Source of the DNA: CAZIDL01 sp964537825
GTDB lineage: Bacteria > Bacteroidota > Bacteroidia > Flavobacteriales_D > CAYVSK01
Direction of reading: 5' to 3'
Assembly (NCBI GenBank): GCA_964537825.1
Contig: CAZIDL010000087.1
Location: 1 to 8,430, forward strand
Length of the DNA: 8,430 nt
The position numbers were made by a program, and so were the translations under genes. Below are positions 1 through 7,020 of the stretch, piece by piece. The stretch's first letter is position 1, and every line of letters begins with the position of its first letter. The notes beneath the pieces are model-generated. The model did not search any database, was not told the DNA's origin, and saw only the letters and a program-made list of their open reading frames with translations.

Positions 1-2174
1 TTCATAGGGCGAGGAGCGAGTTCGGCCAATTGGCGCTTCAAAGAACCGTATCGGAACTTCTTGCCTTTCGGACCACCGAACTGATCCGCATAACCGTCCG
101 AGAAGATATAAAGCGCATCGGCCGGTGATGCCTTAAAGCGTAGCGTTTCGAATTCCGCAACTCCTCCGTGCTCCTCATACCCGATCGCCCCTTTGTCCCC
201 CTTGATCTCAACCCCCTCCGGATGATCCTTGAAGGATTTGACTCGATCTTCAGAAAGGCCATCAGGAAGCTCGCTCTCCTCCCTCCTTACCCAATAAAGG
301 GGATTGTTCGCCCCTGCAAAAGCCACCTCTATTCCCTCCTTGGGCTTTGGGTTTTGAGAATTGGGATCCGGTATCTTCAGCATCGCTGCGTCCATCCCAT
401 CCTTGGCTGTGCCCTTTCGCCCTGATAATTCCTTCACCACACGCTCCTTCAGTCGGGTAAGGATCTCCCCGGGTTCCGCTCCAGGACGGTTCGCCAATAT
501 CTCGTTCAGGAAGCTCACCCCGAGCATGCTCATAAAAGCCCCCGGCACACCGTGCCCTGTACAGTCCACCGCTGCTACGTAGATATGACCCTTTTCCTTC
601 CGGATCCAATGAAAATCCCCGCTCACCGGGTCGCGAGGGCGGAAAAAGACAAAATGATCCCGGAGCAATTCATAGCGTTCCGGATCCGGAAGGATCGCTT
701 CCTGGATGCGCTGGGCATAATAAATGCTGTCAGTGATCTCCTGATGGGCCTCTTCGACCTGCTTTTTTTGCTCTTCCGTCTCCTTTTGCTTCTCTTCCAC
801 CAAACGCTTCTGATCCTGTAACTCTTTCGTCCTTTCCTGCACCTTCTCCTCCAACTCTTCTTTCTTGTTCTCGAGGATCCGTTGTTTTTCACGCTCTTGT
901 TCAAGGTTTTTCTGAGAAAGATCCCTGACCTCTTCCAGTTTCTCCCGCAAGCTTTTCCGTAGGAGCGAGAAGTTGCGGGCCAAATAAACGGACATACTGA
1001 GCGGGACCGTGTTCATCCAAAAGAGGGAAAGCGACGAACTCATATCATAAGTGATGACCCCCTTCAAGGCCAGATCGAAAAGGATCTTCCCGATAGGGAT
1101 CGATACGAAAAGACCCATTCCCATTCCAAGGACCCAGCTTCCGGGATCTCCACGGCGAAGCCCCTGAACGACCCTTCGACAACACTCGATCAACACGATA
1201 AGGGAAAAGAGAACGGCGTACATGTTCTCCGAGATCCCAAAAAGACCGATACGCCCCGTAACGAAACAAAGGCCAGCAACTCCCCAAAAAGACCAATAGA
1301 GGATATTAAAGCCCTTCCGGGAAAAGAGGGAATAAAAAAGCGTCAAAAGGCCCAGAAGAAGAAAGTAGAACAAATACTGCATCCAGTAAGCGGTCCGGAT
1401 GAAGTAGGAAGGATCTTCGGTGGCATGGCGTTGGACCAGAAAGTAAAGGAAGAGGGAAAAGAACCCCATGAAAAGGGCATAGAAGAGGTGTGTCCTGTTC
1501 AGGGGTTCGAAAAGGAAAAGCAAAAGATGGACGAACCCCAGGGCTAACAAGATCCCTACCACCCCCGCAATAAGGGAAATATCTCCGAAGGCTTTCTTTT
1601 TGTCGTTCTTAGCAGAAGCTTCCCATCCCTTAAGGGTGAGATCGAAGATCCCATAGAAAGGGCTTGGCCGCATGTCTTTTTCTGCTTGCCAATGCTGATC
1701 GGAAAAACGGATCCGGAGGCAATGCAGCCCGCTGGTATCGAATGTGAGTTGAAGCTTTTCGGTCATTTGACCGATCCGTCTTACTTCCTCCCCTTGATCG
1801 CCTACCTTTCCCAATGCCCCGATCCTTTTCCCGTCCACCCACAACTCAGAAGCTCCCCACTGCTCGAGCTGTATCGAAAAACGCACTCCAACGAGCTCCT
1901 TCGGGACATAAACCTTTTTGAGCAGACTCCCTTTCCCTGTCCACGCTTTAACCCCTTCCGGCGGATAGGTCATTGGAAGTTGGATACGAACCCCATTCCC
2001 GGGCAATTCATCGAGCTCACGGGAAGAAAGGTCCTTGTTCCAGAAAGACCAATTCCTTAAAGGAAGCATGTCCGCAACGGGAAGGGTGTCCGTGGGAATA
2101 CCAGCAAAGGAAGGGAGCCCTTTCAGGAGGAAAAGGAAGAGAAAGGAAGCGAAAAAGAGCCGTGGCCGATGCAT
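1..2174 (-). CDS. 7TM membrane sensor with coiled coil and SpoIIE/PP2C-type serine phosphatase domain (3' end beyond window)
   Basis: Reading continuously from the ATG at 2174 to base 1 gives 724 residues with no stop; an in-frame TAG at 2184-2186 fixes the start. Order: signal peptide (1-24, ending SFA), beta-rich periplasmic region (about 37-185) resembling 7TMR-DISM/galactose-binding-like sensor domains, seven hydrophobic segments (about 198-402), a Lys/Glu-rich coiled coil (about 405-480), then a SpoIIE-type PP2C phosphatase. Phosphatase motifs are DPVSGDFHW (515-523), DCTGHGVPGAFMSMLG (537-552), DGMDAAM (592-598), FAGANNPLYW (619-628) and SDGYADQFGGPKGKKF (692-707). The metal-binding acidic residues (D520, D537, D693) are present, so the enzyme looks active. 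By family it should dephosphorylate a Ser/Thr phosphoprotein, perhaps an anti-sigma-antagonist, in response to an envelope signal. About 630-665 holds a longer charged loop than I expect for the family. It lies 28 nt after the glycosyltransferase and is probably cotranscribed. The sensor-domain identity is less certain than the phosphatase. Confidence 0.93.
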   Translation of the reverse strand, partial: MHRPRLFFASFLFLFLLKGLPSFAGIPTDTLPVADMLPLRNWSFWNKDLSSRELDELPGNGVRIQLPMTYPPEGVKAWTGKGSLLKKVYVPKELVGVRFSIQLEQWGASELWVDGKRIGALGKVGDQGEEVRRIGQMTEKLQLTFDTSGLHCLRIRFSDQHWQAEKDMRPSPFYGIFDLTLKGWEASAKNDKKKAFGDISLIAGVVGILLALGFVHLLLFLFEPLNRTHLFYALFMGFFSLFLYFLVQRHATEDPSYFIRTAYWMQYLFYFLLLGLLTLFYSLFSRKGFNILYWSFWGVAGLCFVTGRIGLFGISENMYAVLFSLIVLIECCRRVVQGLRRGDPGSWVLGMGMGLFVSIPIGKILFDLALKGVITYDMSSSLSLFWMNTVPLSMSVYLARNFSLLRKSLREKLEEVRDLSQKNLEQEREKQRILENKKEELEEKVQERTKELQDQKRLVEEKQKETEEQKKQVEEAHQEITDSIYYAQRIQEAILPDPERYELLRDHFVFFRPRDPVSGDFHWIRKEKGHIYVAAVDCTGHGVPGAFMSMLGVSFLNEILANRPGAEPGEILTRLKERVVKELSGRKGTAKDGMDAAMLKIPDPNSQNPKPKEGIEVAFAGANNPLYWVRREESELPDGLSEDRVKSFKDHPEGVEIKGDKGAIGYEEHGGVAEFETLRFKASPADALYIFSDGYADQFGGPKGKKFRYGSLKRQLAELAPRPM

Positions 2175-2202
2175 GTTCCGAAGCTAAAGATCCTGTTCAA
2201 GC

Positions 2203-2952
2203 TCATCGCTTCCAGAACTGTAGGAGTTTGGAGAGGGGCTTCATCCACAGGGTGAAGAACTTAGGCTTTAACCCGTTCATACGCCATGCCTTCCGGTCCT
2301 CCAAATTGGCCCGGAACCGGTTCCTCAATGAGATATTGCTCTTACCACCCACCCGCATGCGGACCATCGTGCGCCGAAGGTATTGGAGGCGAGCTCCGTG
2401 CTTGTGCACCAAACGGAGCATCAGTTCGTAATCAGCCGATGAGCTCAAGCAAGTGCGATAGCCACCGTAGGTTCTGAACATCCAGGCCTTTGCATAAAAG
2501 GTCGGATGGGGAGGCATCCATCCTTTGAGGAAACGGCCCTTCCTGTAAGGACCGGCTTTCCAGGTCCGGGTAACCTGATCGAGATCGTCAGCAGCCACAT
2601 AGACGAGGTCGCCGTAGACAGCATCCGTTCCTCCCTCAGCAAAAGCAGCGGCCACATCAGCGATCACTTCATTATCCTCCAACAGATCGTCAGCGTTCAA
2701 AACGCCGATGACATCCCCTGTCGCCTTCCGCAATCCTTTGTTCATGGCGTCATAGAGCCCTTCGTCCGCTTCGGAGCTCATAAAACGCCAGGGTTTTGAA
2801 TGCCCTTCAACGATGGCCTGCGTTCCATCACTCGACCCCCCATCGATGATCAGGTGTTCGATTTCGGGATGCTTTTGCTGATCGACGGAGCGCAAAGCAT
2901 CAGCGATCGTATCCGCCGCATTGAAGGCTACGGTGATGATGCTGACCTTCAT
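2203..2952 (-). CDS. Family 2 glycosyltransferase (WcaE-like)
   Basis: 249 residues, GT-A fold. The nucleotide-sugar binding start is VSIITVAFNAADTIADAL (3-20), followed by IDGGSSDGT (36-44), EGLYDAMNKG (64-73), the metal-binding DxD equivalent NADD (86-89), GDLVY (114-118), PPHPTFYAK (147-155) and the acceptor-side SSADYELMLRL (171-181). This pattern matches cytoplasmic GT2 enzymes of the colanic-acid WcaE type, which add one sugar to a lipid-linked oligosaccharide; the sugar cannot be read from sequence. There is no transmembrane segment, and the basic C-terminal tail could associate with the membrane. The start ATG overlaps the stop of the acetyltransferase gene by 4 nt (ATGA at 2952-2949), typical of translational coupling within a polysaccharide operon. 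Length is normal and intact. Confidence 0.93.
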   Translation of the reverse strand: MKVSIITVAFNAADTIADALRSVDQQKHPEIEHLIIDGGSSDGTQAIVEGHSKPWRFMSSEADEGLYDAMNKGLRKATGDVIGVLNADDLLEDNEVIADVAAAFAEGGTDAVYGDLVYVAADDLDQVTRTWKAGPYRKGRFLKGWMPPHPTFYAKAWMFRTYGGYRTCLSSSADYELMLRLVHKHGARLQYLRRTMVRMRVGGKSNISLRNRFRANLEDRKAWRMNGLKPKFFTLWMKPLSKLLQFWKR

Positions 2953-3503
2953 TCCCGGATCTCCCTTTCGCGAAGGTATTCAGCGGGGTTTCCCCGGTAG
3001 ATCCCGTATGCACTTAGATCCGAAGCGGTCACCGAACCGAGGGTCAGAAAAGCATGGGAAGAAGCTCTCACTCCAGGCCCAACGACCGCCTTGGCACCGA
3101 TCCACACGCCCTCTTCCAGCGTGATCCCCCTCACCATAAGATCGAAGCTCGGACTTCGATGATCGTGATTGCCACAAAGAAGCATCGCTCCCTGACTGAT
3201 GCAACAGTTGGAGCCGATCGATACGGTCCCCAGATCATCGATCCAGGCCTCTTCCCCGATCCATACGTGATCCCCGATGGCCAGGTACCACGGGTATTTG
3301 ATGTTCACCCGCGGTTTGATGATCACCCCTTTTCCGACCTGCGCACCGAATAGGCGAAGCAGAAAGCGTTTCCAGGAAGAACCGGGTAACGGGGACTTGA
3401 AAAAAAGCGCATTGACCCCGTACCAAAGCATCCGGATCCAAAAGGGTCCTGGATCGTAATGGGCATTGTCGAACTGGGAAAGATCGATGCGTCCCTCGGC
3501 CAT
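2949..3503 (-). CDS. WcaF-like O-acetyltransferase, left-handed beta-helix (hexapeptide repeat)
   Basis: 184 residues from the ATG at 3503. An in-frame ATG 24 codons upstream (3575) would run into the sulfotransferase gene, and its extra residues are not family-like; MAEGRIDLSQFDN matches the normal start of WcaF proteins. Residues 1-55 are the N-terminal helical part, followed by hexapeptide-repeat coils (about 56-160) such as IGDHVWIGEEAWI, VSIGSNCCISQGA and EEGVWIGAKAVVGPGV. GNHDH (111-115) carries the likely catalytic His113, and the end GIYRGNPAEYLRER is the family's usual closing segment. By family it transfers acetyl from acetyl-CoA to a sugar hydroxyl of an exopolysaccharide repeat unit in the cytoplasm. 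It starts 10 nt after the sulfotransferase stop and overlaps the glycosyltransferase start, so it is the second gene of the polysaccharide operon. Confidence 0.93.
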   Translation of the reverse strand: MAEGRIDLSQFDNAHYDPGPFWIRMLWYGVNALFFKSPLPGSSWKRFLLRLFGAQVGKGVIIKPRVNIKYPWYLAIGDHVWIGEEAWIDDLGTVSIGSNCCISQGAMLLCGNHDHRSPSFDLMVRGITLEEGVWIGAKAVVGPGVRASSHAFLTLGSVTASDLSAYGIYRGNPAEYLREREIRE

Positions 3504-3513
3504 GCATTCAAAA

Positions 3514-4353
3514 TTAGGAGATCGGGCCGATCTCCTGAGCCCGTTCTGAACAATAAGCCCAATCATCAGCAGCAAAAGCCCGCACGCGTTCCAATTCCAC
3601 TTCCGGGATCAATGGGCCTTTCGGTATCCAGGGATCAGGAAGCAGATAAGCTCCGTAAAGCAGCGAATAGGAAAGGAGGCGTCGGGACCATTCCTGCATG
3701 CGCTTCAGGAACCCGACAGAAGAGCGCTCGGGTCGGGCTTCCAACCCCAATTTTTCAGAAGCTCTTTTCATGACCTTGAGTTGACGCTCCTTATAGGAAC
3801 TATGGGACGGATCGAGATCGATAGCCCCCTTTTCATAACTTGCCCCACAATACGCAGCGATCCGGTCGAAAAAAGCATAGGGGTCCTTCTTGAGGTCATC
3901 GTAAAGCAAAACGAGCGGTTCCGGTCCGAAATGCTCATCAAGTGCCCGGATCTTCCTGGAAAAAAGGAGTTCATCCCGGCTCCATATCCCCTGATCCCCC
4001 TCAACATCGATGAAGTCGCGAAAGGATCCGCTGAAACCGTTCTTCACGAAGCGGCGGTATTGCGAAGCGATCCAACTGGCAGGGGAACGAAGGATGATGA
4101 TGGCATGCGTGTCCGGATAAGACGCTGCAAATGCTTGGACTTCCCGTTCCAGCTGGCGGTCAAACTCCCTCGAGAAAAGAACCCTTTCATCATCGCTCTT
4201 CGCGATAATGGAGTGATAATGCTTGAAGCGCGTACGCTGAATGTACCGAATGCCTTGCAGTTCAGGGAAGAAATGGTATTGGAGATAGGTCGTCCCGGTC
4301 TTTCCAAGGCCCACGTGGAAATAAAGCTCCGGTCTTTGGGCTTTAGCCTTCAT
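3514..4353 (-). CDS. PAPS-dependent sulfotransferase family protein
   Basis: 279 residues from the ATG at 4353; a further in-frame ATG at 4392 would add 13 residues. I prefer 4353 because ELYFHVGLGKTGTTYLQ then sits at the extreme N terminus, as usual for the family, and because a promoter-like pair lies between the two ATGs. The 5'-phosphosulfate-binding loop GLGKTGTTY is at 15-23. The 3'-phosphate-binding strand and helix ILRSPASWIASQYRR (87-101) carry the expected Arg89 and Ser97. PLVLLYDDLKKDPYAFFDRI (146-165) matches the conserved mid-region of bacterial sulfotransferases. The family transfers sulfate from PAPS to a hydroxyl or amine; next to a glycosyltransferase and an acetyltransferase, a cell-surface polysaccharide or glycolipid is the likely acceptor, which is inference. 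It is first in the leftward operon. A perfect dyad covers its last codons and stop. Confidence 0.9.
   Translation of the reverse strand: MKAKAQRPELYFHVGLGKTGTTYLQYHFFPELQGIRYIQRTRFKHYHSIIAKSDDERVLFSREFDRQLEREVQAFAASYPDTHAIIILRSPASWIASQYRRFVKNGFSGSFRDFIDVEGDQGIWSRDELLFSRKIRALDEHFGPEPLVLLYDDLKKDPYAFFDRIAAYCGASYEKGAIDLDPSHSSYKERQLKVMKRASEKLGLEARPERSSVGFLKRMQEWSRRLLSYSLLYGAYLLPDPWIPKGPLIPEVELERVRAFAADDWAYCSERAQEIGPIS
3516..3536. repeat. Perfect 10-bp inverted repeat at the sulfotransferase/acetyltransferase junction
   Basis: Arms AGGAGATCGG (3516-3525) and CCGATCTCCT (3527-3536) flank a single base at 3526. In the leftward mRNA the hairpin includes the last sulfotransferase codons and the first base of its stop codon, and ends about 12 nt before the acetyltransferase ATG at 3503. 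No U-run follows, so it is not a normal terminator. The stem contains an AGGAG on its upstream arm. It could affect translation or mRNA stability at the junction, or be incidental to the Glu-Ile-Gly-Pro-Ile-Ser coding sequence. Confidence 0.55.
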
Positions 4354-4361
4354 GCCAGGGT

Positions 4362-4393
4362 GCAAGATAGAGCATGTGAAAAGAGGGCACAAA
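4362..4393 (-). promoter_or_regulatory. Candidate Bacteroidota promoter for the polysaccharide operon
   Basis: On the - strand, TTTG (4393-4390) is followed after 20 nt by TATCTTGC (4369-4362). This is close to the -33 TTTG / -7 TAnnTTTG arrangement of Bacteroidota primary-sigma promoters, with the spacing in the right range, but the -7 box deviates at two of its six fixed positions. Transcription would start very near the ATG at 4353, giving an almost leaderless mRNA and excluding the ATG at 4392. Weak evidence from one imperfect match. Confidence 0.35.
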
Positions 4394-4419
4394 GGATGCC
4401 GCCGTTCCCGCGATATTAC

Positions 4420-4427
4420 TACTTTTG
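4420..4427 (+). promoter_or_regulatory. -7 promoter element of the tRNA-Leu gene
   Basis: TACTTTTG matches the Bacteroidota -7 consensus TAnnTTTG exactly and lies 29 nt before the first base of tRNA-Leu, so a transcript would begin around 4432-4435 and carry a 5' leader of about 22-25 nt for RNase P to remove. I see no good TTTG about 20 nt upstream, so the -33 box is weak or absent. Confidence 0.55.
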
Positions 4428-4456
4428 CTCAGCGTTCTTCGGAAAAAGAAAGCAAA

Positions 4457-4542
4457 GCCCAGGTGGCGGAATCTGGTAGACGCGCATGGTTGAGGGCCAT
4501 GTGGTCATTGCGACCGTGTGGGTTCGAGTCCCACCCTGGGCA
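4457..4542 (+). tRNA. tRNA-Leu, anticodon GAG
   Basis: A complete 86-nt class II cloverleaf. Acceptor GCCCAGG (4457-4463) pairs with CCTGGGC (4535-4541), and the discriminator is A4542. The D region contains GGTAGACGCG as in tRNA-Leu. The anticodon stem CATGG/CCATG closes the 7-nt loop TTGAGGG, giving anticodon GAG, which reads CUC and CUU leucine codons. A long variable arm (TGGTCATTGCGACC) is diagnostic of Leu/Ser/Tyr tRNAs. The T arm is GTGGG-TTCGAGT-CCCAC. CCA is not encoded (ACTC follows), so it must be added by nucleotidyltransferase. The gene stands alone, divergent from the sulfotransferase. Confidence 0.97.
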
Positions 4543-4590
4543 CTCCTCATCCCCTTTTCTTTTTTCGGGAGTCCAGGGCTTTTATTCTTT
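4534..4590 (+). terminator. Probable terminator of tRNA-Leu, overlapping the tRNA 3' end
   Basis: CCCTGG (4534-4539) and ACTCC (4542-4546) are complementary to GGAGTCCAGGG (4568-4578). This gives an 11-bp stem with a 2-nt bulge (GC) and a pyrimidine-rich loop, followed immediately by CTTTTATTCTTT (4579-4590). The geometry fits a factor-independent terminator, except that its 5' arm is the acceptor strand and T-stem edge of the mature tRNA, so the two folds are mutually exclusive. The T-tract is interrupted and the loop is long (21 nt), which lowers confidence. Confidence 0.5.
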
Positions 4591-4850
4591 ATGGCCGAAG
4601 GAGGAAAAGTCCAGAACTCAAGGCCCGGATCCAAAAAGCAGCTCCCGAAAAGCACGATAAGTCCTTCAATGAAGGGGGAACTTCCCTCAGATCGTTCAAG
4701 CCATTTTCGCCCCCCGGACCGAGGTTCTGAATTCGTTCACCCTTTATCCTTGATGGTCTGTGCCCGACCGGGTTCTGTTAGCCTGTAATGAGTAGGATAA
4801 AGTCCCAGAAGGCCTTGAATGGATCCTGCCAACTGCTTCTTACTTCCTGA
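4591..4850. other. Intergenic region without recognisable gene
   Basis: This stretch separates tRNA-Leu from the convergent peptidase gene. Short open frames exist on both strands but none has a recognisable product, a plausible promoter or family-like composition. No convincing terminator for the peptidase is visible; CCCGACCGGG near 4765 could only form a 4-bp stem with a 2-nt loop. No tRNA, repeat array or transposase remnant was seen. Confidence 0.6.
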
Positions 4851-6881
4851 TCACTCCTCAGGGACCAACCCGTCGATGCTCCTTTCGGGCTTCTCCTTCT
4901 TCCCTTCCATCAGGAAGTGGTCGAACCAACGAAATTGCCGGATGGAATAATCGTACTGATGCGCCGGGTTATCATAACCGTGCCCTTCATTGGGATAACG
5001 GACCCAGCGTAGCGGCACTTCTGGCTTCCTTACCTTCATGTGGCGGAAGAGCTCCATCGACTGCCCCGGATGGACCCTGGTATCCTCCTTCCCATGCGTG
5101 ATCAACAAGGGGGTTTGGGCTTTATCCACATGATAGATGGGGCTTCGCTTGAGGTACTTCATCCAATTCCCATCCCAGATATATTCCCGGGCATGGACGA
5201 GGTAGAGCTCCATCGGGATATCGCTCGTACCCCATTTCGAAATGTTATCACTGACCCCGAAGTTCATCACGGCCGCATCGAAATGCTTCGAATAGCGCGT
5301 TGCCATCCATCCGGTGGCATATCCTCCATAAGATCCCCCGGTGACCCCGATCTTGCCCTTTTCAGCGATACCCTGATCGATCAGGTATTTAACGCCATCC
5401 ACGATGTCATCGAATTCCTTTCCCCCCGCGTCTCCCTGACTCGACTTGAGGAATTTCTCTCCCCGACCAGTGCTTCCCCGATAATTCGGATAGAAGACCG
5501 CATACCCCTTGGCCGCAGCAACCTGACCCGGCCGGCTGTAATAAGTGACCCAACCGTTGCTGAAGTGGGATTCAGGCCCCCCGTGTACGCATACGATCAT
5601 CGGGACGCTTTCACCTTCTTCATATCCCACAGGTTCGATGAGAACACCCTGGATCTTCTTTCCATCGCGCGCCTTATAACCGATGCTCCGTTGATCGCCG
5701 AACGACTTGTCTGCGAGCCATTCGTTGCTCGTGGTCACCCGTTCGATCGCACCACCTTTTTTGCGTAGATAAAGTTCACGGGGATGCTCAGGCTTGGTAA
5801 CGACAAAAGCAGCATTCTTGCCATCGGCCTGGGAGAAAGCATCGAAGATCGTGTTGCCGGGCTTTTTAATGTAGCTCATGGCCGAGCCGTCCGGCTTAAT
5901 ATGTCCGTAAGCGCTCTTCGTGCCCTTGCTGGCAATGAAATGGATCTTACCGCTCTCGGTCCAACGGATGCCTTCGAATTTCCCTTTGAAGCCGGGCTTG
6001 ATGTTGCTGATCTCCCCGCCATCGGAGGGCACCGTAAGGATCCGCCCTGCTATCACATCGTGGATATCCGCACCGGCCAGCATAGCAAGGGTTTCGCCGT
6101 CCGGGCTCCACCTGATATCGCTGAGCTTACCCTTTTGAGGGATCTCCGTGAGCAACTTCCCGTTGGAAGCGTCCACCACGCGGACTTCCTTGTACATATA
6201 GTAATCGTCCACCCGCGGGGTCGGGGCAACGGCAAGGGCGAGTTTGGAATCGTCCGGGGACCATCGCATCGTGTAAACGGTCCCGTCGACCTGAAGTTCC
6301 GTGGGTTCCTTATCGGGCTGCTCCACGTTGGTCACGTACGCACGGATGTCCTGCATCCCTTCTTCGTAGAGTTCCGGCTTGTCTGGAAGGGGGGAGTTCA
6401 CTTTCTTTCCTTTTTCCCGTTCGCGGTAGGCGAAGGTCTTGCCTCCTGAAGCCCATTCGAACGAACGAGCACGACCTTCGAAGCGATAGAGTTCATAAGC
6501 CCCACCTCCATCCAAGGGAAGCTCGTAGATGGCATTGCTGCCTTTTGCCCCCCCGGAAGCGAGAAAAGTGATGCTTTCGTGACCGGGCCGGAAGCGGACA
6601 TTGCTCACCGAACGACGCCGGTAAAGCCGGCTTTCCTCCTCTTCCACGTCATAAACGTGAAGTTCTTTGCTGTCCTCCTCTCCTTCAACAGGATCTCCGG
6701 GAATGGAGAGGGTATAGGCCACGTGCGAAGCATCCTCGTTCATTTTCACCTCATCCACACGCTCGGTGCGGGCAACATCCTCCAAGGTCATCCCATCCTG
6801 AGCTAAAGCAAGCGAAGGGGAAAAGAGAATGATGCTTAGAAAAAAGTTGATAAAGGGGGGTCTTAGATGCGAAGGTTCCAT
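4851..6881 (-). CDS. Secreted S9-family serine peptidase (prolyl oligopeptidase / dipeptidyl-aminopeptidase type)
   Basis: 676 residues, a normal length for the family. Residues 1-27 form a signal peptide (hydrophobic FINFFLSIILFSPSLALA, cleavage after ALA or AQ), so the enzyme acts in the periplasm or outside. About 30-400 is a WD40/PD40-like beta-propeller with repeated strand motifs such as MRWSPDDSKLALA and IRWSPDGETLAML. The C-terminal alpha/beta-hydrolase domain (about 405-660) has the oxyanion segment VCVHGGPESHF, the nucleophile Ser517 in GGSYGGY, the acid Asp600 in HGKEDTRVHPGQS and the base His634 in NEGHGYDN. The triad is complete, so it should hydrolyse short peptides, probably post-proline or as an acylaminoacyl/dipeptidyl peptidase; exact specificity cannot be read. 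It is divergently transcribed from the LiaF-like gene and has no partner gene. Confidence 0.96.
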   Translation of the reverse strand: MEPSHLRPPFINFFLSIILFSPSLALAQDGMTLEDVARTERVDEVKMNEDASHVAYTLSIPGDPVEGEEDSKELHVYDVEEEESRLYRRRSVSNVRFRPGHESITFLASGGAKGSNAIYELPLDGGGAYELYRFEGRARSFEWASGGKTFAYREREKGKKVNSPLPDKPELYEEGMQDIRAYVTNVEQPDKEPTELQVDGTVYTMRWSPDDSKLALAVAPTPRVDDYYMYKEVRVVDASNGKLLTEIPQKGKLSDIRWSPDGETLAMLAGADIHDVIAGRILTVPSDGGEISNIKPGFKGKFEGIRWTESGKIHFIASKGTKSAYGHIKPDGSAMSYIKKPGNTIFDAFSQADGKNAAFVVTKPEHPRELYLRKKGGAIERVTTSNEWLADKSFGDQRSIGYKARDGKKIQGVLIEPVGYEEGESVPMIVCVHGGPESHFSNGWVTYYSRPGQVAAAKGYAVFYPNYRGSTGRGEKFLKSSQGDAGGKEFDDIVDGVKYLIDQGIAEKGKIGVTGGSYGGYATGWMATRYSKHFDAAVMNFGVSDNISKWGTSDIPMELYLVHAREYIWDGNWMKYLKRSPIYHVDKAQTPLLITHGKEDTRVHPGQSMELFRHMKVRKPEVPLRWVRYPNEGHGYDNPAHQYDYSIRQFRWFDHFLMEGKKEKPERSIDGLVPEE

Positions 6882-6907
6882 GATGCTCGTTTCAGGTTAA
6901 GGTGCGC

Positions 6908-6915
6908 CAAAATTA
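6908..6915 (-). promoter_or_regulatory. -7 promoter element of the S9 peptidase gene
   Basis: On the - strand TAATTTTG (6915-6908) matches the Bacteroidota TAnnTTTG element exactly. Transcription would start near 6900, leaving a leader of about 20 nt before the ATG at 6881. No clear TTTG is present about 20 nt upstream. The 139-bp region 6882-7020 also has to hold the promoter of the divergent LiaF-like gene; I see no convincing -7 box for that one. Confidence 0.5.
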
Positions 6916-7020
6916 GGAAATTGATGAAGTTGAATGGCTTTGGGTGGAGATCGAGGACTTTTGGAACCTTACGTATCGTTATAAAAAAGCTCATCTTTAC
7001 AGAAGCGATCCCGATCTTTA

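Noticed and set aside
38..1842. Several short - strand open frames (38-262, 262-609, 623-904, 1045-1296, 1630-1842) as a broken or multi-gene region
   Set aside because: A single uninterrupted frame from 2174 to base 1 encodes a coherent 7TM-coiled-coil-SpoIIE protein; the short frames are out of phase with it. No frameshift is needed.
3504..3575. N-terminal extension of the acetyltransferase to the ATG at 3575
   Set aside because: It would overlap the sulfotransferase by about 60 nt, and the 24 extra residues do not resemble WcaF N termini, whereas MAEGRIDLSQFDN does.
4759..4775. Possible terminator CCCGACCGGG downstream of the peptidase
   Set aside because: The stem is 4 bp with a 2-nt loop and has no T-run on either strand, so it is too weak to call.
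4352..4788. Overlapping short open frames on both strands around tRNA-Leu
   Set aside because: They run through the tRNA itself or its trailer, have no recognisable product, and their translations look like random low-complexity sequence.
5040..5768. 242-codon open frame on the + strand inside the peptidase gene
   Set aside because: It lies opposite a gene with complete S9 motifs. Its translation shows no domain and is rich in Arg/His/Pro as expected from an antisense frame. The same applies to the frames at 5784-6449 and 3781-4479.
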